Below are positions 39,951 to 49,308 of a stretch of 64,000 nucleotides of DNA, piece by piece; the first letter of the stretch is position 1, and each line of letters opens with the position of its first letter. The translations under genes and the position numbers were made by a program. This DNA comes from Magnetospirillum fulvum (lineage in GTDB: Bacteria; Pseudomonadota; Alphaproteobacteria; Rhodospirillales; Magnetospirillaceae). The DNA is taken from contig NZ_FNWO01000012.1 in NCBI RefSeq assembly GCF_900108475.1, positions 1 to 64,000 on the forward strand. The letters are read 5' to 3'. The notes beneath the pieces were generated by a model. It ran no database searches, had not been told where the DNA came from, and saw only the letters and a list, made by a program, of their open reading frames with translations.

Positions 39951-40844
39951 GGACAGCGCGGCCAGGATCAGCATCAATCCGCCGCAGATATGGATGCCGA
40001 GGGTCAGCCGGATCGCGCTCAGTTGCGAGGCGCGGTCGCGCATCATCATCGGGGCCGCCGCCAGGGCGACCAGCATCGTTACCACCGGGGGCAGGGTGGC
40101 CCAGGCGGGCAGGTCGGCCAGCCAGCCCAGACCCAGTTGCAGCGCCGAAGCGGTCGCCTGCACCCCCAGATAGAGCGAGGGGGCTCGCTTGATGCCGAGA
40201 CGGACCACCAGGGTCCGCTTGCCCGCGGCGGCGTCGGGGCGGATGTCGGGGATTTCGGTGCAGATCAGCATCGCCGCCGTCCAACAGCCGACGATCGCCG
40301 CCGCCACCAGCGCCTCGAGAGTGAAATGGCCGCTTTGCAGCCAGGCGGCGAACGGCACCGGCAGGCCGAAGGCGATCGCCACCGTCCCCTCGCCCAACCC
40401 GCGCGAGGCCAGCGTCATCGGCGGCAGGGAATAGGCCAGGGCCAGCGCAAAACAGACCAGGGCGAACATCAACGCGACCGGACCCCGGATCATCGTCAGG
40501 ACGCCGCCCATCCCGCCGCCCAGCGTCATCAGAACCGCCCCCCACAACGCCATCGCGCGGACCGACAGGCGTCCGTCCTGAATCAGGCGCGAGCCGCCGG
40601 TAAAGGGCTGGATATGGACATGGTTAAGCCGGTCGGCGCCGTTGATCTCGTCACCGACGTCGTTGACGACGTTGCCCCCGGCATGGAGACAGACCGCGCA
40701 AGACAGAGCCAGCAGGAACAGGGTCGGCTGGAGCTGAGCGCCGCCATGAACTCCCCACGCGGTTCCCACCGCGACCGGCACGGCCGAGGCGTGAAACGAA
40801 AGGGGACGGGTCGCTAGAAACAGGGTACGTGCGAGATCCGACAT
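39948..40844 (-). CDS. UbiA-superfamily prenyltransferase, MenA-like
   Basis: This 298-residue membrane prenyltransferase has about eight helices. The first Asp-rich motif is 'NVVNDVGDEINGADR'; the second, 'DIRPDAAAGKRTLVVRLG', with 'PFTGGSRLIQDG' resembles MenA (1,4-dihydroxy-2-naphthoate prenyltransferase) more than UbiA. A separate UbiA is at 61519, so this one may serve menaquinone. A role in another prenylated quinone is possible. Its TAG stop is the last bases of the inverted-repeat element. Confidence 0.8.
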   Translation of the reverse strand: MSDLARTLFLATRPLSFHASAVPVAVGTAWGVHGGAQLQPTLFLLALSCAVCLHAGGNVVNDVGDEINGADRLNHVHIQPFTGGSRLIQDGRLSVRAMALWGAVLMTLGGGMGGVLTMIRGPVALMFALVCFALALAYSLPPMTLASRGLGEGTVAIAFGLPVPFAAWLQSGHFTLEALVAAAIVGCWTAAMLICTEIPDIRPDAAAGKRTLVVRLGIKRAPSLYLGVQATASALQLGLGWLADLPAWATLPPVVTMLVALAAAPMMMRDRASQLSAIRLTLGIHICGGLMLILAALS

Positions 40845-41115
40845 CGACGATTACACTGACACCGGCAAACCGGAAACAGGAAGACTCGCGGCCGATCTTA
40901 CGACTGAAGGTATGATTTGCCATTGCCTTATGTATGGGTCTGGTATCCATCCGGCGAGCATGATAAGGAGGTTCGCGACGCGACGATGACAATCTTTTAT
41001 CGTGTCGCAATCGTCGGACGCACCCGTATCCGGTGATCGGTTGCGTTGTGGGCCACATACGCTGGTCCCGCCAAGCCGGACGATCCGTAAACGGGCTGCC
41101 GGGAGGATCCCGCCC

Positions 41116-42207
41116 ATGCAGGCGCTGGTGGCGAAGGTGATGGACCAACGGCTGATCGACCTGCTTGCCCTGTGGCGGGCGGCGGGGCCGATCGACGACC
41201 CGTCCGATCGCTTCTCGGCCCATGCCGACCATCTGCTGGTGATCGACATTGATTGCGCGGGCAACCGCTACACCCATTACGGCCGCGCCTTCGTCCGCCA
41301 TTTCGGGGCCGATCTGGCCGGATGCGTCATCGACCGTCTGCCCGCCGACATCCTGCCCGCCGACCGGCGCGGCATGCTCGATTTCGACTACGCCTATGCC
41401 CGCCGGGTCAAACGACCGCTGTGGCGCTCTTATACCGCGATGTTCGACCACGATGCCCATGAAGAGACGTGGCAGCGGCTGGTTCTGCCCGCCGGGGGCG
41501 ACCGGCTGGTGGTCGGGGCCTATCCGGTGACCGTCCGCCACCTCGCCGATCCTGGGGCCGAATTGCTGCGGATGGTGCTGGACCGGGTGCCGGTGGTGCT
41601 GAACGACGAGGATGGGATCGACGATCTGGCGCTGTCGTTGCGCGCCTTTTGCGACCACCAGATTCATCTGGCCGAGCTGGAATGGCGGGCCACCCGCGAT
41701 TCATTGACCGGCATTGCCAACCGCGCCCATTTCCACCATCTGGCCGGGATGGAACTGGACCATGCCCGCCGGATGGGGCGGCCGTTTACCGTGCTGGCGC
41801 TCGATCTCGATTATTTCAAGCGGATCAACGACCGCTGGGGCCACGCCACCGGGGATTCGGCGTTGCGGGCCTTTGTCACCGCCTGTCGCCAGGCCCTGCG
41901 CGAGGGCGATATCCTGGGCCGGATCGGCGGCGAGGAATTCGCGGTTGCCTTGCCCGGCACCGGGGGCGAGGGGGCGCGGCTGATCGCCGAACGGCTGCGT
42001 CAGCAGGTCGAGCAGGTGGTGTTGCAGGCCGAGACCGGCGAAACCGCGAGGATGACGGTCAGCATCGGCGTTGCGTCCTGGGTCGAATCCGCCGTTGCCG
42101 CGCTGGCTCCGGACGATATCGCCGTGATGCTGAACCGGGCGGATGGCGCGCTGTACCGCGCCAAGGATGCCGGGCGCAACCGGGTCGAGGTCGCGCCGGA
42201 AGAGTGA
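41116..42207 (+). CDS. PAS_5-like/GGDEF diguanylate cyclase
   Basis: This 363-residue protein has an N-terminal PAS_5-type region (about 1-160; 'LLALWRAAG', 'YGRAFVRHFGADLAGCVI') and a C-terminal GGDEF domain (about 195-360) with GGEEF in 'RIGGEEFAVALPG', so c-di-GMP synthesis is expected. An RxxD inhibitory site is not evident. ATG at 41116 has GGGAGG 9 bases upstream; the frame is open to 41002. Confidence 0.9.
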   Translation: MQALVAKVMDQRLIDLLALWRAAGPIDDPSDRFSAHADHLLVIDIDCAGNRYTHYGRAFVRHFGADLAGCVIDRLPADILPADRRGMLDFDYAYARRVKRPLWRSYTAMFDHDAHEETWQRLVLPAGGDRLVVGAYPVTVRHLADPGAELLRMVLDRVPVVLNDEDGIDDLALSLRAFCDHQIHLAELEWRATRDSLTGIANRAHFHHLAGMELDHARRMGRPFTVLALDLDYFKRINDRWGHATGDSALRAFVTACRQALREGDILGRIGGEEFAVALPGTGGEGARLIAERLRQQVEQVVLQAETGETARMTVSIGVASWVESAVAALAPDDIAVMLNRADGALYRAKDAGRNRVEVAPEE

Positions 42208-42239
42208 TCCGGCGCAGGGAAACAAGATGGAGCCCTAGA

Positions 42240-42806
42240 GTGCGGGATGGATTGTGGGTGTTTGCGTATGGCTCGCTGATGTGGCGGCCGGATTTTCCCC
42301 ATGTCGAGGTTCTGGCCGCCCGTTTGTGGGGCTATCACCGCGCCTTGTGCATCCTCTCCAACCATTATCGCGGCACGCCGGAGCGGCCGGGACTGGTGCT
42401 GGGGCTCGATCGTGGCGGGTCGTGCCTGGGGCGGGCGTTCTGGGTCGCGCCCGATGATGTCGAAGAGGCGCGCCAGCGCCTGATCGCCCGCGAGATGATC
42501 GGGGGCGTCTACCGGCCCTGTTATCTGCCGGTCCAGCTCGAAGACGGGCGGACGGTGTCGGCCTGGGCCTTTGTCGCCGACCGTAGCCACGATCAATATT
42601 ACCGGGTGAGTGATCCCGCCGCCCTGGTCGGGCTGGTGTGCCAAGGCACCGGCTGTGCCGGAACCAGCCGCGATTATTTGGCCGAGACGGTGGCGCATCT
42701 GACCGATCTCGGCATCGCCGACAGCGCGCTGCACCGCCTGCTGGCGCAGGTCGATGCGGCGCGCCAGAGCGGGCGGCTTAGTCCAGTTGGTACATCAGCG
42801 CCTTGA
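42240..42806 (+). CDS. chaC: ChaC-type gamma-glutamylcyclotransferase
   Basis: This protein of about 188 residues breaks glutathione into 5-oxoproline and Cys-Gly. The substrate loop 'VFAYGSLMWRPDF' and catalytic Glu region 'REMIGGVYRPCYL' fit ChaC. GTG at 42240 with GGAG 7 bases upstream is preferred; GTG at 42204 overlapping the previous stop is possible. The 3' end overlaps rlmI tail-to-tail by 29 bp. Confidence 0.88.
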   Translation: MRDGLWVFAYGSLMWRPDFPHVEVLAARLWGYHRALCILSNHYRGTPERPGLVLGLDRGGSCLGRAFWVAPDDVEEARQRLIAREMIGGVYRPCYLPVQLEDGRTVSAWAFVADRSHDQYYRVSDPAALVGLVCQGTGCAGTSRDYLAETVAHLTDLGIADSALHRLLAQVDAARQSGRLSPVGTSAP

Positions 42807-43995
42807 GATAGGCGCTTTCCGGCAGCCAGGGATGGACCGGATGGTCGGACGAAGCCCCGGCCGAGCGGATGATCCGGCCGCTGCGCCCGGCCTGTTGCAG
42901 CCCGCGCGCGGTTTCGAGGGCAAAGGCCTCGACCGGCATGTGGTGCGAGCACGAGGCGCAGAACAGGAAACCGCCGGGTTCGACCAGGGCGGCGGCAAGA
43001 CGGGTCATCTTGCGATAGCCCTTGGCCCCGGCACCCAGATCCTTGCGCGATTTGACGAAGGCGGGAGGATCGACCACCACCACCCCGAATTTTTCGCCCG
43101 CGGCGGCGAGGCGTTCCATTTCGGCGAAGGATTCGGCGCGGACGGTCTGGACCGCGACCTTGTTCAACTCGGCGGCGCGGGCGGCCAGCGCCAGCGAGGT
43201 TTCCGAGCGATCGACCGCGATCACCTCGCTTGCACCGGCGATTGCCGCCTGAACGGCAAAGCCGCCGGCATAGGTATAGACGTCCAGCACGCGGCGCCCC
43301 GCAGAGACGCGGGCGACGGCGGCGCGGTTGTCGCGCTGATCGTAGAACCAGCCGGTCTTCTGGCCGTCCTGAAGATCGGCGACGAAGCGGCAGCCGTTTT
43401 CCTCCAGCTCGACCGGACCGTCGATCGACCCGGCGACGACGCGATGCTCGGGCTGCAAGCCTTCATGGATGCGGGCCGGGCTGTCATTGACCAGCAGCAC
43501 CACGGCGCGGGGCGACAGCAACGCGTCGAACACCGCCAGCAGATCGGGCAACAGCCGTTCCATCCCGGCGGTGTTGGTCTGCACCGCCAGCACGTCGCCG
43601 AAACGATCGACCACCAGACCGGGCAGCCCGTCGGCCTCGGAATGGATCAGCCGGTAAAACGGGCGGGGATACAAGGTCTGGCGCAGGGCCAGGGCGGCGG
43701 ACAGCCGGGCCGCCAGAAAGGCGCGGTCGATCGTTTGGGCCGGATCGCGCGACAGCAGCCGCACCGAAATCAGCGAGTGGGGGTTGAAGGTCGCGATGCC
43801 CAGCCGCTCGCCCCCGGCGTCGATCAGCGAGACCAGCCCGCCCGGCGGCAACAGCCGGGTTTCGGGGGTCATCTCGATCTCGTTGGAAAAGACCCAGGGA
43901 TGACCGGCGCGGAGCCGTTTCGAATGGCCCTTGGCCAAGGTCAGGGTGGGAAGGGGGGCGGCGGCGATGTCGGGGGGGTTGTCTGCGTGCGTCAT
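42778..43995 (-). CDS. rlmI: RlmI-type 23S rRNA (cytosine-C5) methyltransferase
   Basis: This 405-residue SAM-dependent methyltransferase of the RlmI/RlmK family has an N-terminal PUA domain ('LAKGHSKRLRAGHPWVFSNE') and a Rossmann methyltransferase ('RRVLDVYTYAGGFAVQAAIA') with catalytic 'VVVDPPAFVKSR' and the Cys region 'FLFCASCSHHM'. Likely modifies C1962 of 23S rRNA. Start at 43995 (MTHADN) is chosen; the frame is open to 44031. Confidence 0.9.
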   Translation of the reverse strand: MTHADNPPDIAAAPLPTLTLAKGHSKRLRAGHPWVFSNEIEMTPETRLLPPGGLVSLIDAGGERLGIATFNPHSLISVRLLSRDPAQTIDRAFLAARLSAALALRQTLYPRPFYRLIHSEADGLPGLVVDRFGDVLAVQTNTAGMERLLPDLLAVFDALLSPRAVVLLVNDSPARIHEGLQPEHRVVAGSIDGPVELEENGCRFVADLQDGQKTGWFYDQRDNRAAVARVSAGRRVLDVYTYAGGFAVQAAIAGASEVIAVDRSETSLALAARAAELNKVAVQTVRAESFAEMERLAAAGEKFGVVVVDPPAFVKSRKDLGAGAKGYRKMTRLAAALVEPGGFLFCASCSHHMPVEAFALETARGLQQAGRSGRIIRSAGASSDHPVHPWLPESAYLKALMYQLD

Positions 43996-44067
43996 GCAGG
44001 GCACTGTAAGGCTCCCGACCGCCGCCGCCAAGAGGCTGATCCGCGGAAGGATGAAGTCTTATCCTTT

Positions 44068-44081
44068 TTGATGTATATCTA
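44068..44081 (+). promoter_or_regulatory. FNR/FixK-type box upstream of ccoN
   Basis: TTGATGTATATCTA matches TTGAT-N4-ATCAA at eight of ten positions, 57 bp before the ccoN start, as expected for low-oxygen activation of cbb3 oxidase. Confidence 0.65.
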
Positions 44082-44138
44082 GAGGCACAGGGGCCTTCCT
44101 CTCCTCCGCTTCGGTCTGTCGGAAATCAGGAGTTCCGC

Positions 44139-45575
44139 ATGGGACATAGCCACGAGTCTTCCCCTTACTGCGAAGCGGTGATCCGCAAATTCACCCTGGC
44201 GGCCGTGGTGTGGGGCATTTTGGGCTTCCTGGTTGGCGATTTCATCGCCTGGCAGCTGGCCTTTCCCATCCTCAATCTCGACCTGGAATGGACGACGTTC
44301 GGCCGGTTGCGGCCGGTCCATACCACGACGGTGATCTTCGCGTTCGGCGGCAACGTGCTGATGGCGACCTCGCTGTATGTCGTCCAGCGCACCTGTCGCG
44401 CCACCTTGTTCGGCGGCGAGCAGCTGGGGGCGGTCCTGTTCTGGGGCTATAATCTGTTCCTCGCCCTGGCGCTGGGATCCTATGCGCTGGGCTATACCCA
44501 GGCGCAGGAATATGCCGAGCCGGAATGGGCGCTCGACCTGCTGTTGCTGGTGGTGTGGGTGATCTATCTCGCGATCTTCTCCGGGACGCTGCTGAAGCGG
44601 CGCGAGCCCCACATCTATGTCGCCAATTGGTTCTTTCTGTCGATGATTCTGACTGTCGCGCTGCTCCATCTCGGCAACAATCTTGCGATCCCGGTCAGTC
44701 TGACCAAAAGCTATCCGCTGTTCGGCGGAGTCCAGAACGCGATGACCCAATGGTGGTACGGTCACAACGCGGTCGGATTCTTCCTGACCGCCGGGTTCCT
44801 GGGGATCATGTATTACTTTGTCCCCAAGCGGGCCGAGCGGCCGGTCTATTCCTACCGCCTGTCGATTGTCCATTTCTGGGCGCTGATCTTCCTCTATATC
44901 TGGGCCGGTCCGCACCACCTCCACTACACCGCGCTTCCCGATTGGGCGCAGACGCTGGGGATGACCTTCTCGGTGATGCTGTGGATGCCGTCGTGGGGCG
45001 GGATGCTGAACGGTCTGATGACGCTGTCGGGGGCGTGGGACAAGCTGCGGACCGATCCGGTGATCCGCTTCATGGTCACCTCGGTCGCCTTCTACGGCAT
45101 CTCGACCTTCGAGGGGCCGCTGATGGCGATCCGCTCGGTCAACGCCTTGTCGCACTACACCGATTGGGGCATCGGCCACGTTCATTCCGGGGCGTTGGGC
45201 TGGGTCGCCTTCATCTCGTTCGGGGCGATCTATTTCATGGTGCCCAAGCTGTGGGGCAAGTCCGAAATGTATTCGCTGCGTCTGGTCGGCATTCACTTCT
45301 GGATCGCGACGATCGGCATCGTTCTCTACATCACCGCGATGTGGATTTCCGGGATCATGCAGGGGCTGATGTGGCGTGCCTATGACAGCTATGGCTTCCT
45401 CGAATATTCCTTTGTCGAGACGGTCAAGGCGATGCACCCCTATTACGTGATCCGCGCCATCGGCGGGGCATTGTTCCTCACCGGCGGGCTGGTGATGGCC
45501 TATAACGTGGCGCGGACGATTTTCGGCGCGGACGCGGCGCGGGTCGCCGCGCCCCAGCCCAGCCCGGTCGGCTAA
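44139..45575 (+). CDS. ccoN: CcoN, cbb3-type cytochrome c oxidase subunit I
   Basis: This 478-residue catalytic heme-copper subunit has about twelve membrane helices. Heme and CuB histidines are in '[18 protein letters not shown]', '[16 protein letters not shown]', '[14 protein letters not shown]' and '[14 protein letters not shown]'. High oxygen affinity suits microaerobic respiration and protection of nitrogenase. First gene of ccoNOQPGHIS, behind an FNR-type box. Confidence 0.95.
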   Translation: MGHSHESSPYCEAVIRKFTLAAVVWGILGFLVGDFIAWQLAFPILNLDLEWTTFGRLRPVHTTTVIFAFGGNVLMATSLYVVQRTCRATLFGGEQLGAVLFWGYNLFLALALGSYALGYTQAQEYAEPEWALDLLLLVVWVIYLAIFSGTLLKRREPHIYVANWFFLSMILTVALLHLGNNLAIPVSLTKSYPLFGGVQNAMTQWWYGHNAVGFFLTAGFLGIMYYFVPKRAERPVYSYRLSIVHFWALIFLYIWAGPHHLHYTALPDWAQTLGMTFSVMLWMPSWGGMLNGLMTLSGAWDKLRTDPVIRFMVTSVAFYGISTFEGPLMAIRSVNALSHYTDWGIGHVHSGALGWVAFISFGAIYFMVPKLWGKSEMYSLRLVGIHFWIATIGIVLYITAMWISGIMQGLMWRAYDSYGFLEYSFVETVKAMHPYYVIRAIGGALFLTGGLVMAYNVARTIFGADAARVAAPQPSPVG

Positions 45576-45590
45576 AGGAGGACCCGGACG

Positions 45591-46331
45591 ATGTCGCTGT
45601 TCAAACATCACGCCCGGATCGAGACCAACGCCCTGCTGCTGACGGTTGGCATCGTGGTGACGGTGTCGGTGGGAGGGCTGGTCGAGGTCGCGCCGCTGTT
45701 CTCGATCGAATCGACGATCGAGCGGGTCGAGGGGGTCCGCCCCTATAGCCCGCTGGAGCAGGCCGGGCGCGACATCTATCTGCGCGAGGGCTGCTATAAT
45801 TGTCACAGCCAGATGATCCGCCCGTTCAAGGACGAGGCCGAGCGCTATGGTCATTACAGCCTCGCCGCCGAATCGAAATACGATCATCCGTTTCAGTGGG
45901 GGTCGAAGCGCACCGGTCCCGATCTCGCCCGCGTCGGCGGCAAATATGCCAGCGACTGGCATGTCCGTCACATGATCGACCCGCGTTCAGTGGTGCCGGG
46001 CTCGGTGATGCCGGGCTATCCCCACCTGACGCGGCCGCTCGATTACGGCGATATCGGCACCCGGCTCAAGGTGTTGCGGCAGGTCGGCGTCCCCTATGAC
46101 GATGCTCAGATCGAGGGGGCCGCTCACGATCTGGAAGAGCAAGCCCTGGCCGATCCCAACGGCGCGCCGCCCCCGGTCGTCGCCCGCTATCCCAAGGCCC
46201 GGTTGGGCCGGGCGGTCGAAAGCCCCGAGAACGGGCCGGTGACCGAGATGGATGCGCTGGTGGCGTATCTTCAGGTGCTGGGAACGATGGTCGATTTCAC
46301 CCAGGTCGATCCCGCTTTGATTCGCCGTTGA
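45591..46331 (+). CDS. ccoO: CcoO, monoheme cytochrome c subunit of cbb3 oxidase
   Basis: This 246-residue protein has an N-terminal membrane anchor (about 15-37) and one heme c site, CYNCH in 'REGCYNCHSQMIRPF'. The axial Met is in the 'VVPGSVMPGYPHL' region. GGAGG lies ahead of the ATG, 15 bp after ccoN. Confidence 0.95.
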   Translation: MSLFKHHARIETNALLLTVGIVVTVSVGGLVEVAPLFSIESTIERVEGVRPYSPLEQAGRDIYLREGCYNCHSQMIRPFKDEAERYGHYSLAAESKYDHPFQWGSKRTGPDLARVGGKYASDWHVRHMIDPRSVVPGSVMPGYPHLTRPLDYGDIGTRLKVLRQVGVPYDDAQIEGAAHDLEEQALADPNGAPPPVVARYPKARLGRAVESPENGPVTEMDALVAYLQVLGTMVDFTQVDPALIRR

Positions 46332-46350
46332 CCGAAGAAGGGACACGCCG

Positions 46351-46536
46351 ATGCCGTCCGCCTTTATCGACGAGGTCTTGCGGCCCTTCTGGGGCTTGTG
46401 GCTGATGGGGATCTTTCTCGCGATTATTGTCGCCGTCTATTGGCCGGGCAATCGCGGGCGGATGGAAGAGCATGGCAGCATTCCGCTGCGCGACGATGAC
46501 GACGAGAGGCAGGAGGGCGCGCCATGGCATCGGTAG
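46351..46536 (+). CDS. ccoQ: CcoQ, small cbb3 oxidase subunit
   Basis: This 61-residue single-span protein ('LWLMGIFLAIIVAVYWPGN') belongs to the CcoQ/FixQ group that stabilises the oxidase. It lies between ccoO and ccoP and overlaps ccoP by 13 bp. Confidence 0.85.
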   Translation: MPSAFIDEVLRPFWGLWLMGIFLAIIVAVYWPGNRGRMEEHGSIPLRDDDDERQEGAPWHR

Positions 46537-47423
46537 AGAAAGATCCCGTCACCGGCCGCTATACCACCGGCCACGAATGGGACGGTATCCGCGAACTGAA
46601 CACGCCGTTGCCGCGCTGGTGGATTTTGGTCTTTTGGGTCTGCGTGATCTGGTCGATCGGCTATTGGATCCTGATGCCGACCTGGCCGTTGCTGAACGGC
46701 TATACCCCAGGGATTCTCGGCTATTCCTCGCGCGGCGATCTGGAGGGCGAGATCGCCGCGCAGAAGACCGAGCGTGCCGTCTGGCTGAACCGGATCGAAT
46801 CGCTGCCTGCCGCCGCGGTCGAGGCCGATCCCGAATTGCTGACCTATGCCCGCGCCGGGGGGCGGATCGCTTTCGAGGAGAATTGCGCCCCCTGTCACGG
46901 GATCGGCGGCGTCGGGGCCTTTGGCTATCCCACCCTGGCCGATGACGAGTGGCTGTGGGGCGGCACGATCGACGAGATCGAGCAGACGGTCAAATTCGGC
47001 GTCCGGAATTCGAACCCGAACACCCATCTGAGCGAAATGCCCAAGTTCGGGGTCGATGGCATCCTGACGCCTGAACAGATCGAGCAGGTGGCCGATTACG
47101 TCCTGACCGTCGCCGACCGCGCTCCGGTGGCGAGCCTGCCGGGGGCGGCGATCTTTGCCGAGAATTGCGCGGTCTGCCATGGCGAGGCCGGGGAGGGCAA
47201 CAAGGAGATCGGTGCGCCCGCTCTGTCCAATCAGATCTGGCTGTACGCCAGCAAACTCGGCAACCAGACGCCCGAAATCCGCGACGCCGAAATCCGCGCC
47301 ACGGTGATCGCTCAGGTGACCCGGCCCCGCCACGGCGCGATGCCGGCCTGGTCCGAGCGGTTGGGGCCGGGGACGATCCGGATGTTGGCGGTGTATGTCC
47401 ATACACTGGGAGGCGGGCGGTGA
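46524..47423 (+). CDS. ccoP: CcoP, diheme cytochrome c subunit of cbb3 oxidase
   Basis: This 299-residue protein has an N-terminal anchor (about 32-54) and two heme c sites, CAPCH in 'FEENCAPCHGIGG' and CAVCH in 'FAENCAVCHGEAG'. It is the electron entry for CcoO/CcoN. Its stop overlaps the GTG of ccoG. Confidence 0.95.
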   Translation: MASVEKDPVTGRYTTGHEWDGIRELNTPLPRWWILVFWVCVIWSIGYWILMPTWPLLNGYTPGILGYSSRGDLEGEIAAQKTERAVWLNRIESLPAAAVEADPELLTYARAGGRIAFEENCAPCHGIGGVGAFGYPTLADDEWLWGGTIDEIEQTVKFGVRNSNPNTHLSEMPKFGVDGILTPEQIEQVADYVLTVADRAPVASLPGAAIFAENCAVCHGEAGEGNKEIGAPALSNQIWLYASKLGNQTPEIRDAEIRATVIAQVTRPRHGAMPAWSERLGPGTIRMLAVYVHTLGGGR

Positions 47424-48826
47424 CTGAGCCCGAGGGCAATTCTCTTTATGCCCGGTCCGAAACCATTCAGCCCCGCTCGGTCCGGGGCCGTTTCCGCTCG
47501 TGGAAATATCTGGCGATGGTGGTGCTGCTGCCCTGGTGGTATCTGGCACCGTTCCTGCGCTGGGACCGTGGCCTTGGAGCGCCCGATCAGGCGATCCTGA
47601 TCGATATGGGGGGGCGGCGGGCCTATTTCCTTGGGCTCGAAATCTGGCCGCAGGAAGTCTATTACCTGACCGGCATCCTGGTCGTCGCGGCGATTGTCCT
47701 GTTCCTCGTCAGCGCGCTGTATGGGCGGGTGTGGTGCGGCTTCCTGTGCTGGCAGACCGTCTATACCGACCTGTTCGTCCAGATCGAGCGAATGGTGATC
47801 GGCGACCGCACCCGCCGTCTGGCGCTCGACCGCGCGCCTTGGAGCCTGGATAAGCTGGCGCGCAAGGGGGCGGTCCACCTGCTGTGGATCTTGATCTCGG
47901 GGGCCTGCGGCATTGCCTTCACGCTGTATTTCGGCGATGCCCCCACGATGCTGCCTGCGATCCTGACCGGGCGCGAAAGCGTCGCGGTCTATGGTGCGAT
48001 CGCGGTCGTCGGCGGCTTTTGCTACCTGCTGGCCGGGTTCGCCCGCGAGCAGGTCTGCCTCTATATGTGTCCCTATTCCCGCTTTCAGGCGGCGATGTTC
48101 GACGAGCATTCGCTGATCGTCGGCTATGAAACCTGGCGGGGCGAGCCGCGCGGCCGCTGGCGCAAGGGCCAGCCGTTCGAGGGACGCGGCCATTGCATTG
48201 ATTGCGGGGTGTGCGTCGCGGTCTGTCCGACCGGAGTCGATATCCGCAACGGTTCGCAACTCGGCTGCATCGGCTGCGGCCTGTGCATCGACGGTTGCGA
48301 TTCGATGATGGACCGGGTCGGGTTGCCGCGCGGCCTGATTACCTGGGACTCGATCGCCAGTCAGGCCGCCCGCGCCCAGGGCGAGACGCCGCGGCATCGG
48401 CTGGTGCGGCCGCGCACCCTGGTCTATGGCGCGATTCTGGCGGTGGCGCTGGGGGTGATCGGGTGGTCGCTGCTGGGGCGCTCGACGACCGAGATGACCG
48501 TGCTGCACGAGCGGGCGCTGCTGTATGTCCGCCTGTCGGACGGGTCGATCCGCAATGGTTATGTCGTCAAGATCCTCAACAAAGTGCGGTCGGAGCGGCA
48601 ATTCACCCTCGACATCGAGGGGCTGGAAGGGGTGCGGATGTCGGTGATCGGCGGCGGGCCGCATTTGAAGGTCGCGCCGGATTCGGTCGGCAGTTTCACC
48701 GTCTTCGTGACCGCCGCCGCCGGGATCGCCACCGGGCGGCGGGTGCCGCTGGTGTTCGTCCTGCGCGATCAGAAGGGGGGCGACGAAACCCGCGCCGAAT
48801 CCCTGTTCGTCGGGCCGGACCGATGA
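47420..48826 (+). CDS. ccoG: CcoG (FixG), ferredoxin-like cbb3 assembly protein
   Basis: This 468-residue membrane protein has several helices, a dicluster motif ('CIDCGVCVAVCPTG', 'CIGCGLCIDGCDSM') and a C-terminal periplasmic Ig-like domain. CcoG acts in copper reduction for cbb3 assembly. Start is the GTG in the GTGA overlap with ccoP. Confidence 0.93.
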   Translation: MTEPEGNSLYARSETIQPRSVRGRFRSWKYLAMVVLLPWWYLAPFLRWDRGLGAPDQAILIDMGGRRAYFLGLEIWPQEVYYLTGILVVAAIVLFLVSALYGRVWCGFLCWQTVYTDLFVQIERMVIGDRTRRLALDRAPWSLDKLARKGAVHLLWILISGACGIAFTLYFGDAPTMLPAILTGRESVAVYGAIAVVGGFCYLLAGFAREQVCLYMCPYSRFQAAMFDEHSLIVGYETWRGEPRGRWRKGQPFEGRGHCIDCGVCVAVCPTGVDIRNGSQLGCIGCGLCIDGCDSMMDRVGLPRGLITWDSIASQAARAQGETPRHRLVRPRTLVYGAILAVALGVIGWSLLGRSTTEMTVLHERALLYVRLSDGSIRNGYVVKILNKVRSERQFTLDIEGLEGVRMSVIGGGPHLKVAPDSVGSFTVFVTAAAGIATGRRVPLVFVLRDQKGGDETRAESLFVGPDR

Positions 48827-49308
48827 GTGCCGACCGTCGTCCCGGCTGGTGGTATCCCTATATCTTCGTCGCCGTTTTCGGGCTGGTGGTCGCGGTCAAC
48901 GCGACGATGGTCTGGCTGGCCGGAACCACCTTTTCCGGGCTGTCGACCGAGCGGGCCTATGACAAGGGCATCGCCTATAACCGGGCACTGGAGGCGGCCC
49001 GCCGTCAGGAGGCGCTGGGCTGGACGGTGACGACAACGACCGAGCCGGTTCCCGACGGCTCCGGCACCCGTATCGTCCAGACCTATCGCGACCGCGACGG
49101 ACTGCCGGTCGTCGGGCTGCGGGTCCGGGTCCGTTTGTCCCGTCCCGCCGCCCAGGGCTATGACCGCGACGTCGTCCTCGCCGCCGCGGCACCGGGCGAC
49201 CATGCCGCGACCGTCGCCCTGCCGCTGCCCGGCCTGTGGGATCTTCAGGCGGTGGCCGAGGGCGACGGGGTCAGCTACCAAAGTTTCCGCCGCTTCGTCG
49301 CGCCGTGA
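48823..49308 (+). CDS. ccoH: CcoH (FixH), cbb3 assembly protein
   Basis: This 161-residue protein has one membrane helix ('YPYIFVAVFGLVVAVNATMV') and a periplasmic FixH domain ending 'GLWDLQAVAEGDG'. Starts in an ATGA overlap with ccoG and ends in a GTGA overlap with ccoI. Confidence 0.92.
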   Translation: MSADRRPGWWYPYIFVAVFGLVVAVNATMVWLAGTTFSGLSTERAYDKGIAYNRALEAARRQEALGWTVTTTTEPVPDGSGTRIVQTYRDRDGLPVVGLRVRVRLSRPAAQGYDRDVVLAAAAPGDHAATVALPLPGLWDLQAVAEGDGVSYQSFRRFVAP